Below, one piece after another: positions 28,190 to 36,637 of a DNA stretch of 64,000 bases. Below the pieces are notes generated by a model. That model was given only the letters and a program-made list of their open reading frames with translations. It was not told where the DNA came from and did not search any database. The stretch is from Rhizobium sp. CFBP 8762 (GTDB lineage Bacteria > Pseudomonadota > Alphaproteobacteria > Rhizobiales > Rhizobiaceae). How positions within the stretch are numbered: position 1 is the stretch's first letter; every line of letters starts with the position of its first letter. Location: contig NZ_JACYUD010000001.1 in the NCBI RefSeq assembly GCF_014841565.1, positions 496,001 through 560,000 on the forward strand. The letters are read 5' to 3'. The position numbers and the translations under genes are program-made.

Positions 28190-29089
28190 TCAGGGTGACG
28201 GCGCGCGCAGCAGCATTCCGTCGCGGTCGGTCTTGTAGGCGGATGTGCTATAGGCCGGTTGGGACTGCAACTGAGCTTTGCTAAAGGGGGAGTAGATGCT
28301 CATCTCGCCTTTGGCATCTGCCAGCACTTCAAGGTTGTCCGCGCCCAGCGCAACCGGCTTTGCACCGACGCTCAAAAAGCCACCGACATCCACGATGTAG
28401 GCGTCAACCTTGCCATCCTGCGTCAAAATCACGTCCTTGATCTTGCCGATAGACGAATCGTCACTGGCATACACGGTGCTGCCTATAATCTTTCCCGCGC
28501 TGAGTAACGCCGGATCAACGGTCTGCAACCCCTCCCGTGTTACCATCGGGTCCGTCGTACTATCGGAGGGAACCGTAACCTCCTCATTGGCTGCCACGTC
28601 GGGTGCTACCGGTGTAATCGGTACAACAGGTGTCGTTGCTTCTGCTTTCTCGGGGACTGCACCTTCCGTTATGGTCTTGCGGTCAAATCGCGGCGCGTTT
28701 TTCAAATCGTCCTTGGTTGCAGAAATAACGATGATGCGCTGGCCATCCTTATCTGACCAGGAAATCCTGTCGAAATTGACAGCAACGTCCTTTTCACCCA
28801 GCCCTAGAAAGCCGCCGACGCCGATCACGACAGCATCTGTGCCACCACTTGGACCGATGACAACATCGCTGACTTCTCCAACCGCTTCGGCATCTTCATC
28901 CACGCCCGTAAACACCGTTTTACCAATAACAGTAGTTGCAAGAACCTGATCTGGGGAGGGAACGAAATAACCGACCGTGCCTGCTGCCGGTGCATTTGCT
29001 GACGGATCAACCGTTTCAGCCTCCTGCGCGACTGCCACACCTGACAACACACCGATGATTGCAGTCGTCGCGAAAAATCTTTGGAACAT
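28190..29089 (-). CDS. Exported protein with two PRC-barrel domains
   Basis: 299 residues. Signal peptide 1-21 (ends VAVAQ). Two PRC-barrel-like repeats: about 50-115 (VIGKTVFTG...VVIGVGGFLGLGEKDVAV) and about 195-260 (IIGSTVYASDDSSIGKIKDV...VDVGGFLSVGAKPVAL). They are joined by an acidic Pro/Thr-rich linker. Such periplasmic PRC proteins are frequent in Rhizobiales stress regulons, but their biochemical role is unknown. An EcfG promoter lies 43 bases upstream of ATG 29089. AGGAGACGG gives a good ribosome site. Confidence 0.88.
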   Translation of the reverse strand: MFQRFFATTAIIGVLSGVAVAQEAETVDPSANAPAAGTVGYFVPSPDQVLATTVIGKTVFTGVDEDAEAVGEVSDVVIGPSGGTDAVVIGVGGFLGLGEKDVAVNFDRISWSDKDGQRIIVISATKDDLKNAPRFDRKTITEGAVPEKAEATTPVVPITPVAPDVAANEEVTVPSDSTTDPMVTREGLQTVDPALLSAGKIIGSTVYASDDSSIGKIKDVILTQDGKVDAYIVDVGGFLSVGAKPVALGADNLEVLADAKGEMSIYSPFSKAQLQSQPAYSTSAYKTDRDGMLLRAPSP

Positions 29090-29131
29090 GACCGTCTCCT
29101 TTTAGGAGCGCGAATGCGCTTTCATCCTGAA

Positions 29132-29156
29132 AACGCTGTGGAAACCGGTTCGTTCC
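29132..29156 (-). promoter_or_regulatory. EcfG-type general stress promoter of the PRC-barrel gene
   Basis: On the minus strand: GGAAC (29156-29152), 16 bases, CGTT (29135-29132), an exact match, 43 bases before the start codon at 29089. Confidence 0.78.
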
Positions 29157-29326
29157 GCGTCTGGCAACGGTGTTGTATTTATGACAGCACGCATGTCTCA
29201 CGCAAAACCATCCTGCATAAAACCCGTCAAAAACATTGACGACAAATCCTCTCATATTTTACATATTTGATGTTTCTAATTTTGTATGACCTAAATAATT
29301 GACTCGCTGATTCCCAGGAGAACACC

Positions 29327-31600
29327 ATGCAGCATCGAAACCTTTCTCTTCGACCGTTGATTTCGGGGGCAGCGGTAACTGCTGGTGTCGCGATGACAGC
29401 GTCCGCTCTCCCACATGCAGCACAGGCCCAAACATCATCGGCTGCGAAACCAACCACAAGCACGCCCGACGCTGCAGCTTTGGAAGCCATCAAGGTGACT
29501 GGAGCAAGCAGTCCCTCCAACACGTTGAACGCGTCACCACAAATTTCACGCTTGCCAGCGACCATCAAGGAAACGCCACGTGTCGTCAACGTTGTTACGA
29601 GCGATATCATTGAGCAGCAGCGTGTAACCACGCTGGAACAAGCCCTGCGCAACGTACCGGGAATCACCTTGTCATCTGGCGAAGGCAATGGCGGCCAGAG
29701 TGGGGATCAGTTCCGAATTCGCGGCTTCCAGTCACGTGGCGACACATATATCGATGGTTTGCGTGACTTTGGCGTTTATACGCGTGACTCATTCAATACC
29801 GAATCTGTTCAAGTGTTCAAAGGCCCTACCACCGACAATTTCGGGATAGGCAACATTTCAGGGGCAATCAACCAGACCTCCAAACCCGCGAGACTGGAAA
29901 AATTTGTGGATGTTGAGCAGTCCGTCGGTGTTGGCCCGGTCTTTCGCACGACTGTCGATGTCAACCAGCAAATCGATGATACGACCGCTGTTCGCGTGAA
30001 CGGCGTTGGCCATTGGGAAAATGTTGCTGATCGTGATCATGTTAAAACCAACCGTCAAGGCGTTGCGCTTGATCTGGGTTTGGGCATTGATACCGGCACC
30101 GAATGGCATTTGAACTACAAGTTCCTGCGCGGTGACGGAGTTCCGGATTTCGGCATCCCGTTTGCTCCCTTGACGGCCGGCGGACTGTCGCAGCCTATCA
30201 CCGAATACGGCTATGATCGTTCCAATTCATTTGTTCGCAGTACCGACCGGGATGATACACGCCTCAATGTGTTGTCTTCCACGTTCACACATGATCTCGA
30301 TAATGGCATCAAGATCTATAATGATACGCGTTATACCAACTACGATCGCGATTTTTCCTCAACCAATCCCGCCATCTGCGGTGTGTTTGTTCCGGGCGTT
30401 GATGAGGCCATTGGTTACGGAGCCGGTGGCGGCGTCACCTACCTCCAGGACGGCTATGGCGTTCAAAACATTCTCGGCGCGCGCTTTGCCGGAGAACTCG
30501 GTGGCGTGCGCAATGAGGCCAATATCGGCATCGACGTCAGCCATCAAAAAGATAAACGTGTCATGGGCAACTGGGGCGCAACACGTCCCGGCAATCAGCG
30601 ACTGTATAATCGGCAGTTCGATTATCCACTGGCTGTGGTGAGCTATCCTGATCTCGGCAAACGCGAGGGGTCGGCTACCAATGTCGGCATGTTCATCAAC
30701 GATCGCGTGTGGTTGACGGATGAATTTTCCGTTCTGGGCGCAGTGCGATATGATTACTTTAAAAGCAAATATAGTTTCAACAACCCTGCCACCCCTGGAG
30801 GCTCGCAGAAAGATACGGACTTCAGCCCGTCTCTTAGCCTGATTTACGAGTTCACTCCGCAGACATCTGTTTACGGTACATGGTCCCGCTCGCATAAGCC
30901 GATTGGCACCGACGTGGCGGCGGTCGTCAATATTGGGGCCGGCCTCTACGAAGTACCGGCCAACGGGCTGCATTTTGAACCGGAGCAGACTGACCTTTAC
31001 GAAATTGGCGTGAAATCCGATATCCTGGATGGTCGGGTTGGACTGACCGCTGCAGCGTTCCAGATCAAGAAGTCAAACTCGTATGCGGTCGACCCCGCTT
31101 CTGGCGAACTGCTTGGAGGGTTTCTGGAAGCGGACCTTGGTCGCCGCATCCGTGGCATTGAGCTAGGAGCAACCGGTAATGTCACAGACGCTTGGAATGT
31201 TTCTGCGAACTACGCGTATCTATCCGGCAAGTTCACGCGGTCAAACGTTCGCAGTGAAGCGGTCGGCAAAGAGGTCACGAACATGCCGAACCATGCGTTC
31301 AACCTCTGGACAAGCTACACGATCGGCGAAGACCTCGTCGCAGCACTGCCGGGCAAATTCACCGTTGGTGGCGGCGTTCAATACGCGTCAGCCTACTGGT
31401 CCGATCCGGCCAATACCGCCAAAGTTCCGCACAGCGTGTCTTTGGATGCCATGGTTGGCTACGAGCAAGACAAGTTCAAGGTCAATCTGAACGCCTATAA
31501 TCTGACAGACCACGTTAATTATAGTGCAGCCTTCAATGGGGCGCGCGCCGTTCCGACGTCCGGCCGCACGTTCATGCTGACTGTTGGTGCGAAATTCTGA
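29327..31600 (+). CDS. piuA: TonB-dependent catecholate siderophore receptor (PiuA/Fiu type)
   Basis: Outer-membrane beta-barrel receptor of 757 residues. Signal peptide is 1-34 (ends HAAQA). The plug domain includes VVTSDIIEQQRVTTLEQALR and RIRGFQSRGDTYIDGLRDFG. The C-terminus ends in the barrel signature with a final Phe (FMLTVGAKF). The order receptor, PKHD hydroxylase, Sel1 protein matches piuA-piuC-sel1 of Pseudomonas and fiu-ybiX of E. coli, which import catechol-type iron complexes. ATG 29327 follows CCAGGAG. No exact RirA box was seen upstream. Confidence 0.88.
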   Translation: MQHRNLSLRPLISGAAVTAGVAMTASALPHAAQAQTSSAAKPTTSTPDAAALEAIKVTGASSPSNTLNASPQISRLPATIKETPRVVNVVTSDIIEQQRVTTLEQALRNVPGITLSSGEGNGGQSGDQFRIRGFQSRGDTYIDGLRDFGVYTRDSFNTESVQVFKGPTTDNFGIGNISGAINQTSKPARLEKFVDVEQSVGVGPVFRTTVDVNQQIDDTTAVRVNGVGHWENVADRDHVKTNRQGVALDLGLGIDTGTEWHLNYKFLRGDGVPDFGIPFAPLTAGGLSQPITEYGYDRSNSFVRSTDRDDTRLNVLSSTFTHDLDNGIKIYNDTRYTNYDRDFSSTNPAICGVFVPGVDEAIGYGAGGGVTYLQDGYGVQNILGARFAGELGGVRNEANIGIDVSHQKDKRVMGNWGATRPGNQRLYNRQFDYPLAVVSYPDLGKREGSATNVGMFINDRVWLTDEFSVLGAVRYDYFKSKYSFNNPATPGGSQKDTDFSPSLSLIYEFTPQTSVYGTWSRSHKPIGTDVAAVVNIGAGLYEVPANGLHFEPEQTDLYEIGVKSDILDGRVGLTAAAFQIKKSNSYAVDPASGELLGGFLEADLGRRIRGIELGATGNVTDAWNVSANYAYLSGKFTRSNVRSEAVGKEVTNMPNHAFNLWTSYTIGEDLVAALPGKFTVGGGVQYASAYWSDPANTAKVPHSVSLDAMVGYEQDKFKVNLNAYNLTDHVNYSAAFNGARAVPTSGRTFMLTVGAKF

Positions 31601-31607
31601 TGTACCT

Positions 31608-31684
31608 AAAGCACATCCGGTGAACACGTGTTCACCGGATGTGCTTTAACTCCTTAGTTTGTCGCATTGTCCGGAAATGCTCTA
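31608..31684. repeat. Composite palindromic repeat, type A
   Basis: The dyad AAAGCACATCCGGTGAACA with TGTTCACCGGATGTGCTTT, then TTTGTCGCATTGTCC and a truncated GGAAATGCTCT arm. It lies between piuA and piuC inside what is probably one transcriptional unit. Confidence 0.8.
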
Positions 31685-31766
31685 AACACAGACTCCACTA
31701 CGATGACGGTGGTGTCTGTGCGCCTAACTTTGCCAATCGCCATTCAATCCGCGTGCAGGTGTCTTT

Positions 31767-32453
31767 ATGCTTATCCATATCCCCGGAGCACTTTCCGTTG
31801 AGGAAGTCTCCCACTTGCGCAACCGCCTTGAAACGTCTCCTTGGGTGGATGGCAAGGTAACGGCAGGGGACCAGGCAGCCAAGGCCAAGTTCAACCTGCA
31901 GATTCCAGAGGAATCACAGGAAGCGAAAGAACTTGGGGACATTATTTTGAGGGCGCTGGCGCGCAATCCCACATTCAATTCAGCCGCCTTGCCCCTTCGG
32001 GTTTTACCGCCGCTTTTCAATCGGTACGATACCGGTATGTCATTCGGCAATCACGTGGATGGTGCCGTTCGGGCCGTACCGCATTCGGGCGGCATGCGTA
32101 TGCGCGCCGACGTGTCGACCACTGTCTTCCTCACGGACCCGTCAGAATATGACGGTGGCGAACTGATGATAGAGGACACCTATGGCAGCCACAGTGTCAA
32201 ACTGCCCGCAGGCGATATGATTGTATATCCTGCTACCAGTCTTCACCGCGTTGAACCCATAACGCGTGGTAGCCGCTGGTCATCCTTTTTCTGGAGCCAG
32301 TCCATGGTGAAGGACGATGGGAAACGTGCGATGCTCTATGACCTCGATGTTGCCATCATCGAAACGCGCCAGCAACTGGGAGATAAAAACGCGGCAGTTC
32401 TTGGGCTGGTCAATCACTACCATAATCTGCTGCGCCGGTGGGCAGAACTCTGA
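31767..32453 (+). CDS. piuC: PKHD-type Fe(II)/2-oxoglutarate hydroxylase (PiuC/YbiX)
   Basis: 228 residues, cytosolic. The metal triad is His96 and Asp98 (NHVDG) and His160 (SLHRVEPITRG), with the 2-oxoglutarate Arg170. Flanking family motifs are PLFNRYDTGMSFG and VFLTDPSEYDGGEL. The family lies beside catecholate receptors and is iron-regulated in Pseudomonas; the substrate is not established. It follows piuA and overlaps the Sel1 gene by 16 bases. Confidence 0.92.
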   Translation: MLIHIPGALSVEEVSHLRNRLETSPWVDGKVTAGDQAAKAKFNLQIPEESQEAKELGDIILRALARNPTFNSAALPLRVLPPLFNRYDTGMSFGNHVDGAVRAVPHSGGMRMRADVSTTVFLTDPSEYDGGELMIEDTYGSHSVKLPAGDMIVYPATSLHRVEPITRGSRWSSFFWSQSMVKDDGKRAMLYDLDVAIIETRQQLGDKNAAVLGLVNHYHNLLRRWAEL

Positions 32454-33097
32454 CACGGCAAACTCCGAATTTCAGTCCGCCCGATGTCGCCGAGGCACAA
32501 CTTCTGCTTGGCCAACTTCGTCTGGACCGGGGTGATCACCCTGCCGCACTTGAGTGGTTCCGCGCAGCAGCGCGCGGTGGGAGCCCTGCTGCGCTCAATA
32601 TGATTGGTCGATGCTACGGGATGGGATGGGGTGTTGATGCGGATCCATCGGCGGCGGCGGAATACTACCACGCCGCCAGCACGGCCGGTGATACATGGGC
32701 ACTCTTCAATCTCGCGGATCTCTTTAAACGCGGCTTTGGTGTGGAAAAAAACGAAACCGAGGCATTCCGATTGTATGAGAAAGCTGCCAGCCGAGGACAC
32801 ATCAAATCTCTAAATATGCTCGGATTATTTTATGAAGACGGACGCTGCGTGCCACGGGACTTGGAACAAGCGGCTCAGTATTTCCGTGCCGGTGCCGAAG
32901 GTGGAGATTGCTGGGCTCAATTCAATTACGGAAGACTGTTGCGGAGCGAAGGCAAGAACGCTGCGGCAAAAACGTGGTTCTGTAAGGCCTTGTCGACTGG
33001 ATTTTCCGACTTCCATCAAGCCATGGGCCGTTTGCTATCACGTCAATCAGATCCTGAACTCATAATGCTCGGAAAACAGGCTCTGGCACGGGTTTGA
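32438..33097 (+). CDS. Sel1-repeat protein of the piu locus
   Basis: 219 residues made of four or five Sel1 (TPR-like) repeats. Examples are AALNMIGRCYGMGWGVDADP, WALFNLADLFKRGFGVEKNE, and SLNMLGLFYEDGRCVPRD. There is no signal peptide. GTG 32438 lies inside the piuC end, so it is translationally coupled. The same third gene follows piuC in Pseudomonas (PA4516). It is probably a scaffold; its role in iron uptake is unknown. Confidence 0.85.
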   Translation: MGRTLTRQTPNFSPPDVAEAQLLLGQLRLDRGDHPAALEWFRAAARGGSPAALNMIGRCYGMGWGVDADPSAAAEYYHAASTAGDTWALFNLADLFKRGFGVEKNETEAFRLYEKAASRGHIKSLNMLGLFYEDGRCVPRDLEQAAQYFRAGAEGGDCWAQFNYGRLLRSEGKNAAAKTWFCKALSTGFSDFHQAMGRLLSRQSDPELIMLGKQALARV

Positions 33098-33111
33098 ATT
33101 TGCCGGTGCGA

Positions 33112-33435
33112 TCAGTTGACACGCACCACGGTTTTCTCGTTGGATGCAACGCGCAAAGCAGGCTCATCATCCGTTTCAACAGTCACTTTTAACTCGTCAT
33201 TGCTGGTAATATCCCATACAATGCTTGCATCCTGCTCAAAGATGGCCGGATCGATTGCTGTGCACTTTCCGTAGGTGATTTTGTAGCTCGCACCGCTTTC
33301 GTTAACGGCTGACCGCAGCATAGATTGACAGTCTTCAACTGACTGATACGCAACTGTTGGCGCTGGCAGTTCCTGACAATCAACATTGCCATAAGAACAT
33401 CCAACCAAGAGCATGATGGCAGCAACGTGTTCCAT
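33112..33435 (-). CDS. Small, probably exported Cys-containing protein
   Basis: 107 residues, no family recognised. A short hydrophobic N-terminus ends in LLVGC, which fits a lipobox, although no basic residue precedes it. Further cysteines lie in NVDCQE, VEDCQS and YGKCTA. The C-terminal part is polar and probably beta-rich. ATG 33435 follows AAGGTGATAACC; GTG 33444 is an alternative. An EcfG promoter lies 37 bases upstream. It converges with the Sel1 gene. Confidence 0.7.
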   Translation of the reverse strand: MEHVAAIMLLVGCSYGNVDCQELPAPTVAYQSVEDCQSMLRSAVNESGASYKITYGKCTAIDPAIFEQDASIVWDITSNDELKVTVETDDEPALRVASNEKTVVRVN

Positions 33436-33471
33436 GGTTATCACCTTACGATATGGTTAACGTGACAGAAC

Positions 33472-33497
33472 AACGGTACACTAAGACTTTAGGTTCC
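33472..33497 (-). promoter_or_regulatory. EcfG-type general stress promoter
   Basis: On the minus strand: GGAAC (33497-33493), 17 bases, CGTT (33475-33472), an exact match upstream of the 107-residue protein. It is divergent from the promoter at 33576. Confidence 0.75.
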
Positions 33498-33575
33498 ACT
33501 CTTTTTGTGGGTCGGAGTATTTTCTGCTTGACATCATTTTACGAGACAGAATGCACAAAAAACGTGCTGGCAAGG

Positions 33576-33600
33576 GGAACCTTTGGTCGACCAGCGCGTT
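33576..33600 (+). promoter_or_regulatory. EcfG-type general stress promoter of the DUF3309 gene
   Basis: GGAAC (33576-33580), 16 bases, CGTT (33597-33600), an exact match, 64 bases before ATG 33664. Confidence 0.78.
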
Positions 33601-33663
33601 TTGGTGACAAATACACACTTTTCAAGACCTCTACCAAACGCTTACACACCAAAGGACATTTCA

Positions 33664-33816
33664 ATGAGCACCATTCTGTTGATCATACTCGTGCTGCTTC
33701 TGATCGGCGCGCTGCCAAACTGGGGTTACAGCCGCAGTTGGGGATACGGTCCGTCCGGTGGTCTTGGACTGGTTCTGGTTATCATTCTCGTGCTCGTCCT
33801 TATGGGCCGTATTTAA
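33664..33816 (+). CDS. DUF3309 small membrane protein
   Basis: 50 residues: a hydrophobic helix (ILLIILVLLLIGALP), the DUF3309 core WGYSRSWGYGPSGGLG, and a second helix (LVLVIILVLVLMGRI). The hairpin should sit in the inner membrane. The family is common in Alphaproteobacteria, its function unknown. AAAGGA lies upstream of ATG 33664. It is driven by an EcfG promoter, and the glycine-rich lipoprotein follows 30 bases later, so the two may share a transcript up to the terminator at 34117. Confidence 0.88.
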   Translation: MSTILLIILVLLLIGALPNWGYSRSWGYGPSGGLGLVLVIILVLVLMGRI

Positions 33817-33846
33817 CTCCAACGTCACTATCGATAGGAAAACATC

Positions 33847-34095
33847 ATGAAGAAAATTATCCTTGTAGCCGCTCTGATCCTCCCTCTGGCAGCATGCTCG
33901 CAGACTGAACGTGGTGCGGGTATCGGCGCTGTTTCGGGTGCTGCTATTGGCGGTATTGCAACGGGTAATGTCCGTGGCGCAGCAGTTGGTGCGGCCGTTG
34001 GCGGCGTAGCTGGCGCATTGATTGGTAACGCAAACGAGCCTGGTCAGTGCGTATACCGTGACCGTTCCGGTCGCCGTTACACTGCCGCTTGCTAA
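33847..34095 (+). CDS. Glycine-zipper lipoprotein
   Basis: 82 residues. Lipoprotein signal with lipobox LAAC (Cys17), then a glycine-zipper region (GAVSGAAIGGIATGNVRGAA, then GAAVGGVAGALIGN) that should form a membrane-inserting helical hairpin, and a C-terminal CVYRDRSGRRYTAAC segment with two Cys. It resembles the 17-kDa antigen/OmpA-like glycine-zipper lipoproteins of the outer membrane. It lies in the same unit as DUF3309 and so is probably stress-induced. Confidence 0.85.
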   Translation: MKKIILVAALILPLAACSQTERGAGIGAVSGAAIGGIATGNVRGAAVGAAVGGVAGALIGNANEPGQCVYRDRSGRRYTAAC

Positions 34096-34116
34096 TCCTT
34101 AGCAATTTATGAATGC

Positions 34117-34147
34117 AAAAAGCCCTGCCAAAAGCAGGGCTTTTTTG
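34117..34147. terminator. Bidirectional Rho-independent terminator
   Basis: A 12-bp stem AAAAAGCCCTGC with GCAGGGCTTTTT and a five-base loop, with T runs on both strands. It lies between the convergent lipoprotein and nepR genes and should end both transcripts. Confidence 0.88.
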
Positions 34148-34150
34148 TTG

Positions 34151-34342
34151 CTATCCCTGCCGCTGTTCGGCGGCATCCAGTTGGTCCAGAAGATCCAGAA
34201 AAAAATCTGGAATAGGCTCCCGCTCGACGGTTGTGTAGAGCGCTTTGAGCTTCATGGCGATGTATCCGTCAACTGCGGATGATGTCGATTCCGCAATCGG
34301 ACCTCGGTGTTGCTCATTCAAATATGGTGTCTCGTTAGTCAC
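34151..34342 (-). CDS. nepR: Anti-sigma factor NepR
   Basis: 63 residues. The conserved core is IAMKLKALYTTVEREPIPDFF then LDLLDQLDAAE, the two helices that clamp the sigma domains of EcfG or the sigma-like domain of PhyR. The start is GTG 34342. It is divergent from phyR, as in the usual stress locus. However, the gene is followed by a terminator, and no ecfG lies downstream, where it is normally found. Confidence 0.88.
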   Translation of the reverse strand: MTNETPYLNEQHRGPIAESTSSAVDGYIAMKLKALYTTVEREPIPDFFLDLLDQLDAAEQRQG

Positions 34343-34523
34343 GTTCGCTCACTGTCCCAGCGCTGGGTGTCGTTGTCATTTGGTATCACTAAAGAGATTG
34401 CCACAACCACCCTTCCCTACGCATCGAAATTCCACTAATCAATACAATCATAACGGCGACGGATAGCGTGAAGCTTATGCCAATGCTCGCCTATTGAAAT
34501 ATTGTCTCGGAGGACGTCTCTCT

Positions 34524-35315
34524 ATGTCACTTTCCATGCGGATCGCGCCCCATCTTCCCTACCTCCGACGTTTTTCGCGCGCCGTTACTGGCTCGCAAGC
34601 TTCCGGTGATGCTTATGTTGCCGCCACCTTGGAAGCACTGATTGCTGATATATCATTATTTCCTAAACAAGTCAGTGATAGAACGGGCCTCTATAAACTT
34701 TTTTGCGATGTGTTCGACAAGCTGGACGTGACCATTCCCGAAACTGCTTCACCGTTCGGCTGGGAAAAGCGGGCCGCGAGCAATCTCGCCTCCATTGCAC
34801 CTTTGCCACGCAAAGCGTTTCTGCTGGTTGCAGTCGAAGGATTTTCAACGTCCGAAGCTGCGGAAATTTTGAGCGCCAGCGATATTGAACTGTCCAGGCT
34901 GCTGACGCAGGCCTCCGAGGATATCTCGCGACAGGTTGCCACCGATATCATGATCATCGAAGATGAGCCTTTGATTGCCATGGATATTGAAGAGATGGTC
35001 CAGAGTCTCGGGCACCGCGTTACTGGCATTGCACGCACACACGGGGAGGCAGTGGACCTGTTCCACTCAACCAACCCCAAAATGGTTCTGGCCGATATTC
35101 AACTGGCTGATGGCAGTTCCGGTATTGATGCGGTCAACGAAATTCTGGCGACAACAACCATTCCTGTCATCTTCATCACCGCGTTTCCAGAACGCCTGCT
35201 GACGGGTGAAAAGCCGGAGCCTGCGTTTCTGGTGACCAAGCCGTTTAATCCTGACATGGTCAAAGCTTTGATCAGTCAGGCGCTGTTCTTCGATGATAAT
35301 CTGCGCGGGCGCTGA
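34524..35315 (+). CDS. phyR: General stress response regulator PhyR
   Basis: 263 residues. The N-terminal part (about 8-138) is an EcfG-like sigma mimic that lacks DNA-binding function (LPRKAFLLVAVEGFSTSEAA). The C-terminal receiver domain (141-260) has acidic residues in IIEDEP, phosphoacceptor Asp191 (VLADIQL) and Lys in VTKPF. When phosphorylated, PhyR binds NepR and frees EcfG. Start ATG 34524 follows GGAGGA; the frame opens upstream without a better site. No exact EcfG promoter was found in the phyR-nepR gap. No histidine kinase gene lies beside it. Confidence 0.95.
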   Translation: MSLSMRIAPHLPYLRRFSRAVTGSQASGDAYVAATLEALIADISLFPKQVSDRTGLYKLFCDVFDKLDVTIPETASPFGWEKRAASNLASIAPLPRKAFLLVAVEGFSTSEAAEILSASDIELSRLLTQASEDISRQVATDIMIIEDEPLIAMDIEEMVQSLGHRVTGIARTHGEAVDLFHSTNPKMVLADIQLADGSSGIDAVNEILATTTIPVIFITAFPERLLTGEKPEPAFLVTKPFNPDMVKALISQALFFDDNLRGR

Positions 35316-35372
35316 GGCTATCAGACAGTGAATGGAAAGAGGGCGGCATAGACCGGCCTTTTGTCGCGGCGC

Positions 35373-36497
35373 TCAAGACGGAAGCTGACGCGCTGGCGGC
35401 TTCTCTGTCATCTCATGATAGATAGTCATAGCTATCAAGGACAGCGGCAGTGCCAGCATAGCGCCAACGGCACCCCACATCCATGTCCAGAAAATGATCA
35501 TGACGAAGATCAGAAACGGGTTCATTTCGAGGCGTCGGCCGAGAATGGAAGGCGTAATAACGTTTTCCATAATCAGGTGTAGCAGGAAATAGCCGGTGAC
35601 CGGTGCCAGAGCGAGCAACCAGTTATCATGGGTTAAAAACCCGGCGATCAACAACGCAATCGTCATGAGCGTAACCCCAAGATAGGGTATAAAGCTCGAT
35701 ACAAACGCAAACACGCCCCAGAGTGGCGCGACAGCAAGACCACCGGCAAATGCGATCAACATCGTCACAATGCCGAGCACGCCGTAGATGAGGCTGGCGG
35801 TAGCAAAATAGAAACCGAGTGAATGCTCAATCGCATTCATTGTTCGAATGACGGAAAGGCGTCCCTCACGGCTTTCAAACATCATGATCAAGGCTTTGCG
35901 AATCCGCACCCGTCCGGCCAGAAACAGGCCAAGGGCAGCCAGAAAAATCAAAATCTGAAACAGCGCTGGTGTTAGCCCTCCCGCCACAACCCCAAGCACT
36001 GTGCCAGCATGAGCCATCGCCGCATCCGCAATCGCCTGACCCTGACCGGACTTTCCAACGCCAATGTTGAGCCATTCATACCGGGACAGAAACGGTGTCA
36101 GCCGTTCAAAGCTTCGCTCTATCATACCCGGCGTTTCAACAACCAGAGTTGAAATGGGCTCGATCAGGGCATTGACGACGAAGAACATGCCGACCGCGAA
36201 GATCGCTGCCATCAGCAGCCCACCCAATGCCGGAGGAAGTCCAAGTTCCGCGAGATTGTCCGCAGCCAAAGCCAGTATCATGCCGACGACTATGGCTAGG
36301 GTGATTGGCATCAAAATCGACTGCATGGTCTGGACGGCAGCGCACGCCAGGATCACGAAGATGCCGATGGTCGCAATTGCCATGGCAACATCGACTCCAT
36401 CGCGCGTGCGCACGACAGGCACCTCTTCCTCGTCTTCCTGTTCCTTCACCAGGCCAGCCCGGTGGGCAGCTTCCGCCGCGCCTTTCGTGCTTGTCAT
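35373..36497 (-). CDS. AI-2E family transporter
   Basis: Inner-membrane protein of 374 residues with about eight helices, of the PerM/TqsA-like AI-2E transporter family (PF01594). Markers are GLPPALGGLLMAAIFAVGMF, a central GLTPALFQILIFLAALGLFL, and the C-terminal SFIPYLGVTLM, ITPSILGRRLEMNPFLIFV. The substrate is uncertain; few members move AI-2. The first 35 residues are acidic and cytosolic. It converges with phyR and stands alone. Confidence 0.88.
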   Translation of the reverse strand: MTSTKGAAEAAHRAGLVKEQEDEEEVPVVRTRDGVDVAMAIATIGIFVILACAAVQTMQSILMPITLAIVVGMILALAADNLAELGLPPALGGLLMAAIFAVGMFFVVNALIEPISTLVVETPGMIERSFERLTPFLSRYEWLNIGVGKSGQGQAIADAAMAHAGTVLGVVAGGLTPALFQILIFLAALGLFLAGRVRIRKALIMMFESREGRLSVIRTMNAIEHSLGFYFATASLIYGVLGIVTMLIAFAGGLAVAPLWGVFAFVSSFIPYLGVTLMTIALLIAGFLTHDNWLLALAPVTGYFLLHLIMENVITPSILGRRLEMNPFLIFVMIIFWTWMWGAVGAMLALPLSLIAMTIYHEMTEKPPARQLPS

Positions 36498-36506
36498 TGT
36501 TGTGAC

Positions 36507-36637
36507 CTTAAAGCATGTCCGATGAATGCAGGCTGACCGCGAGGCCGCGGTATACTCTCACTCGACATGCTCTAATTCTACGTTGTGTCGCATCATCTAG
36601 GCGTGAAAACGGCTTCGTTTCACTGGAGATGCTTTAG
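36507..36637. repeat. Diverged composite palindromic repeat, type A
   Basis: TAAAGCATGTCCGATGAA, then CATGCTCTAA, TTGTGTCGCATCATC, and GTGAAAACGGCTTCGTTTCAC with TGGAGATGCTTTAG at the end. The parts and order match the other type A copies with more differences. The last TTA (36634-36636) is the TAA stop of the 56-residue membrane protein on the minus strand. Confidence 0.65.

Noticed and set aside
29220-29326. RirA or Irr operator upstream of piuA
   Set aside because: Several TGA triplets occur, but none is followed by TCA at nine bases, and no full Irr-type dyad was seen.
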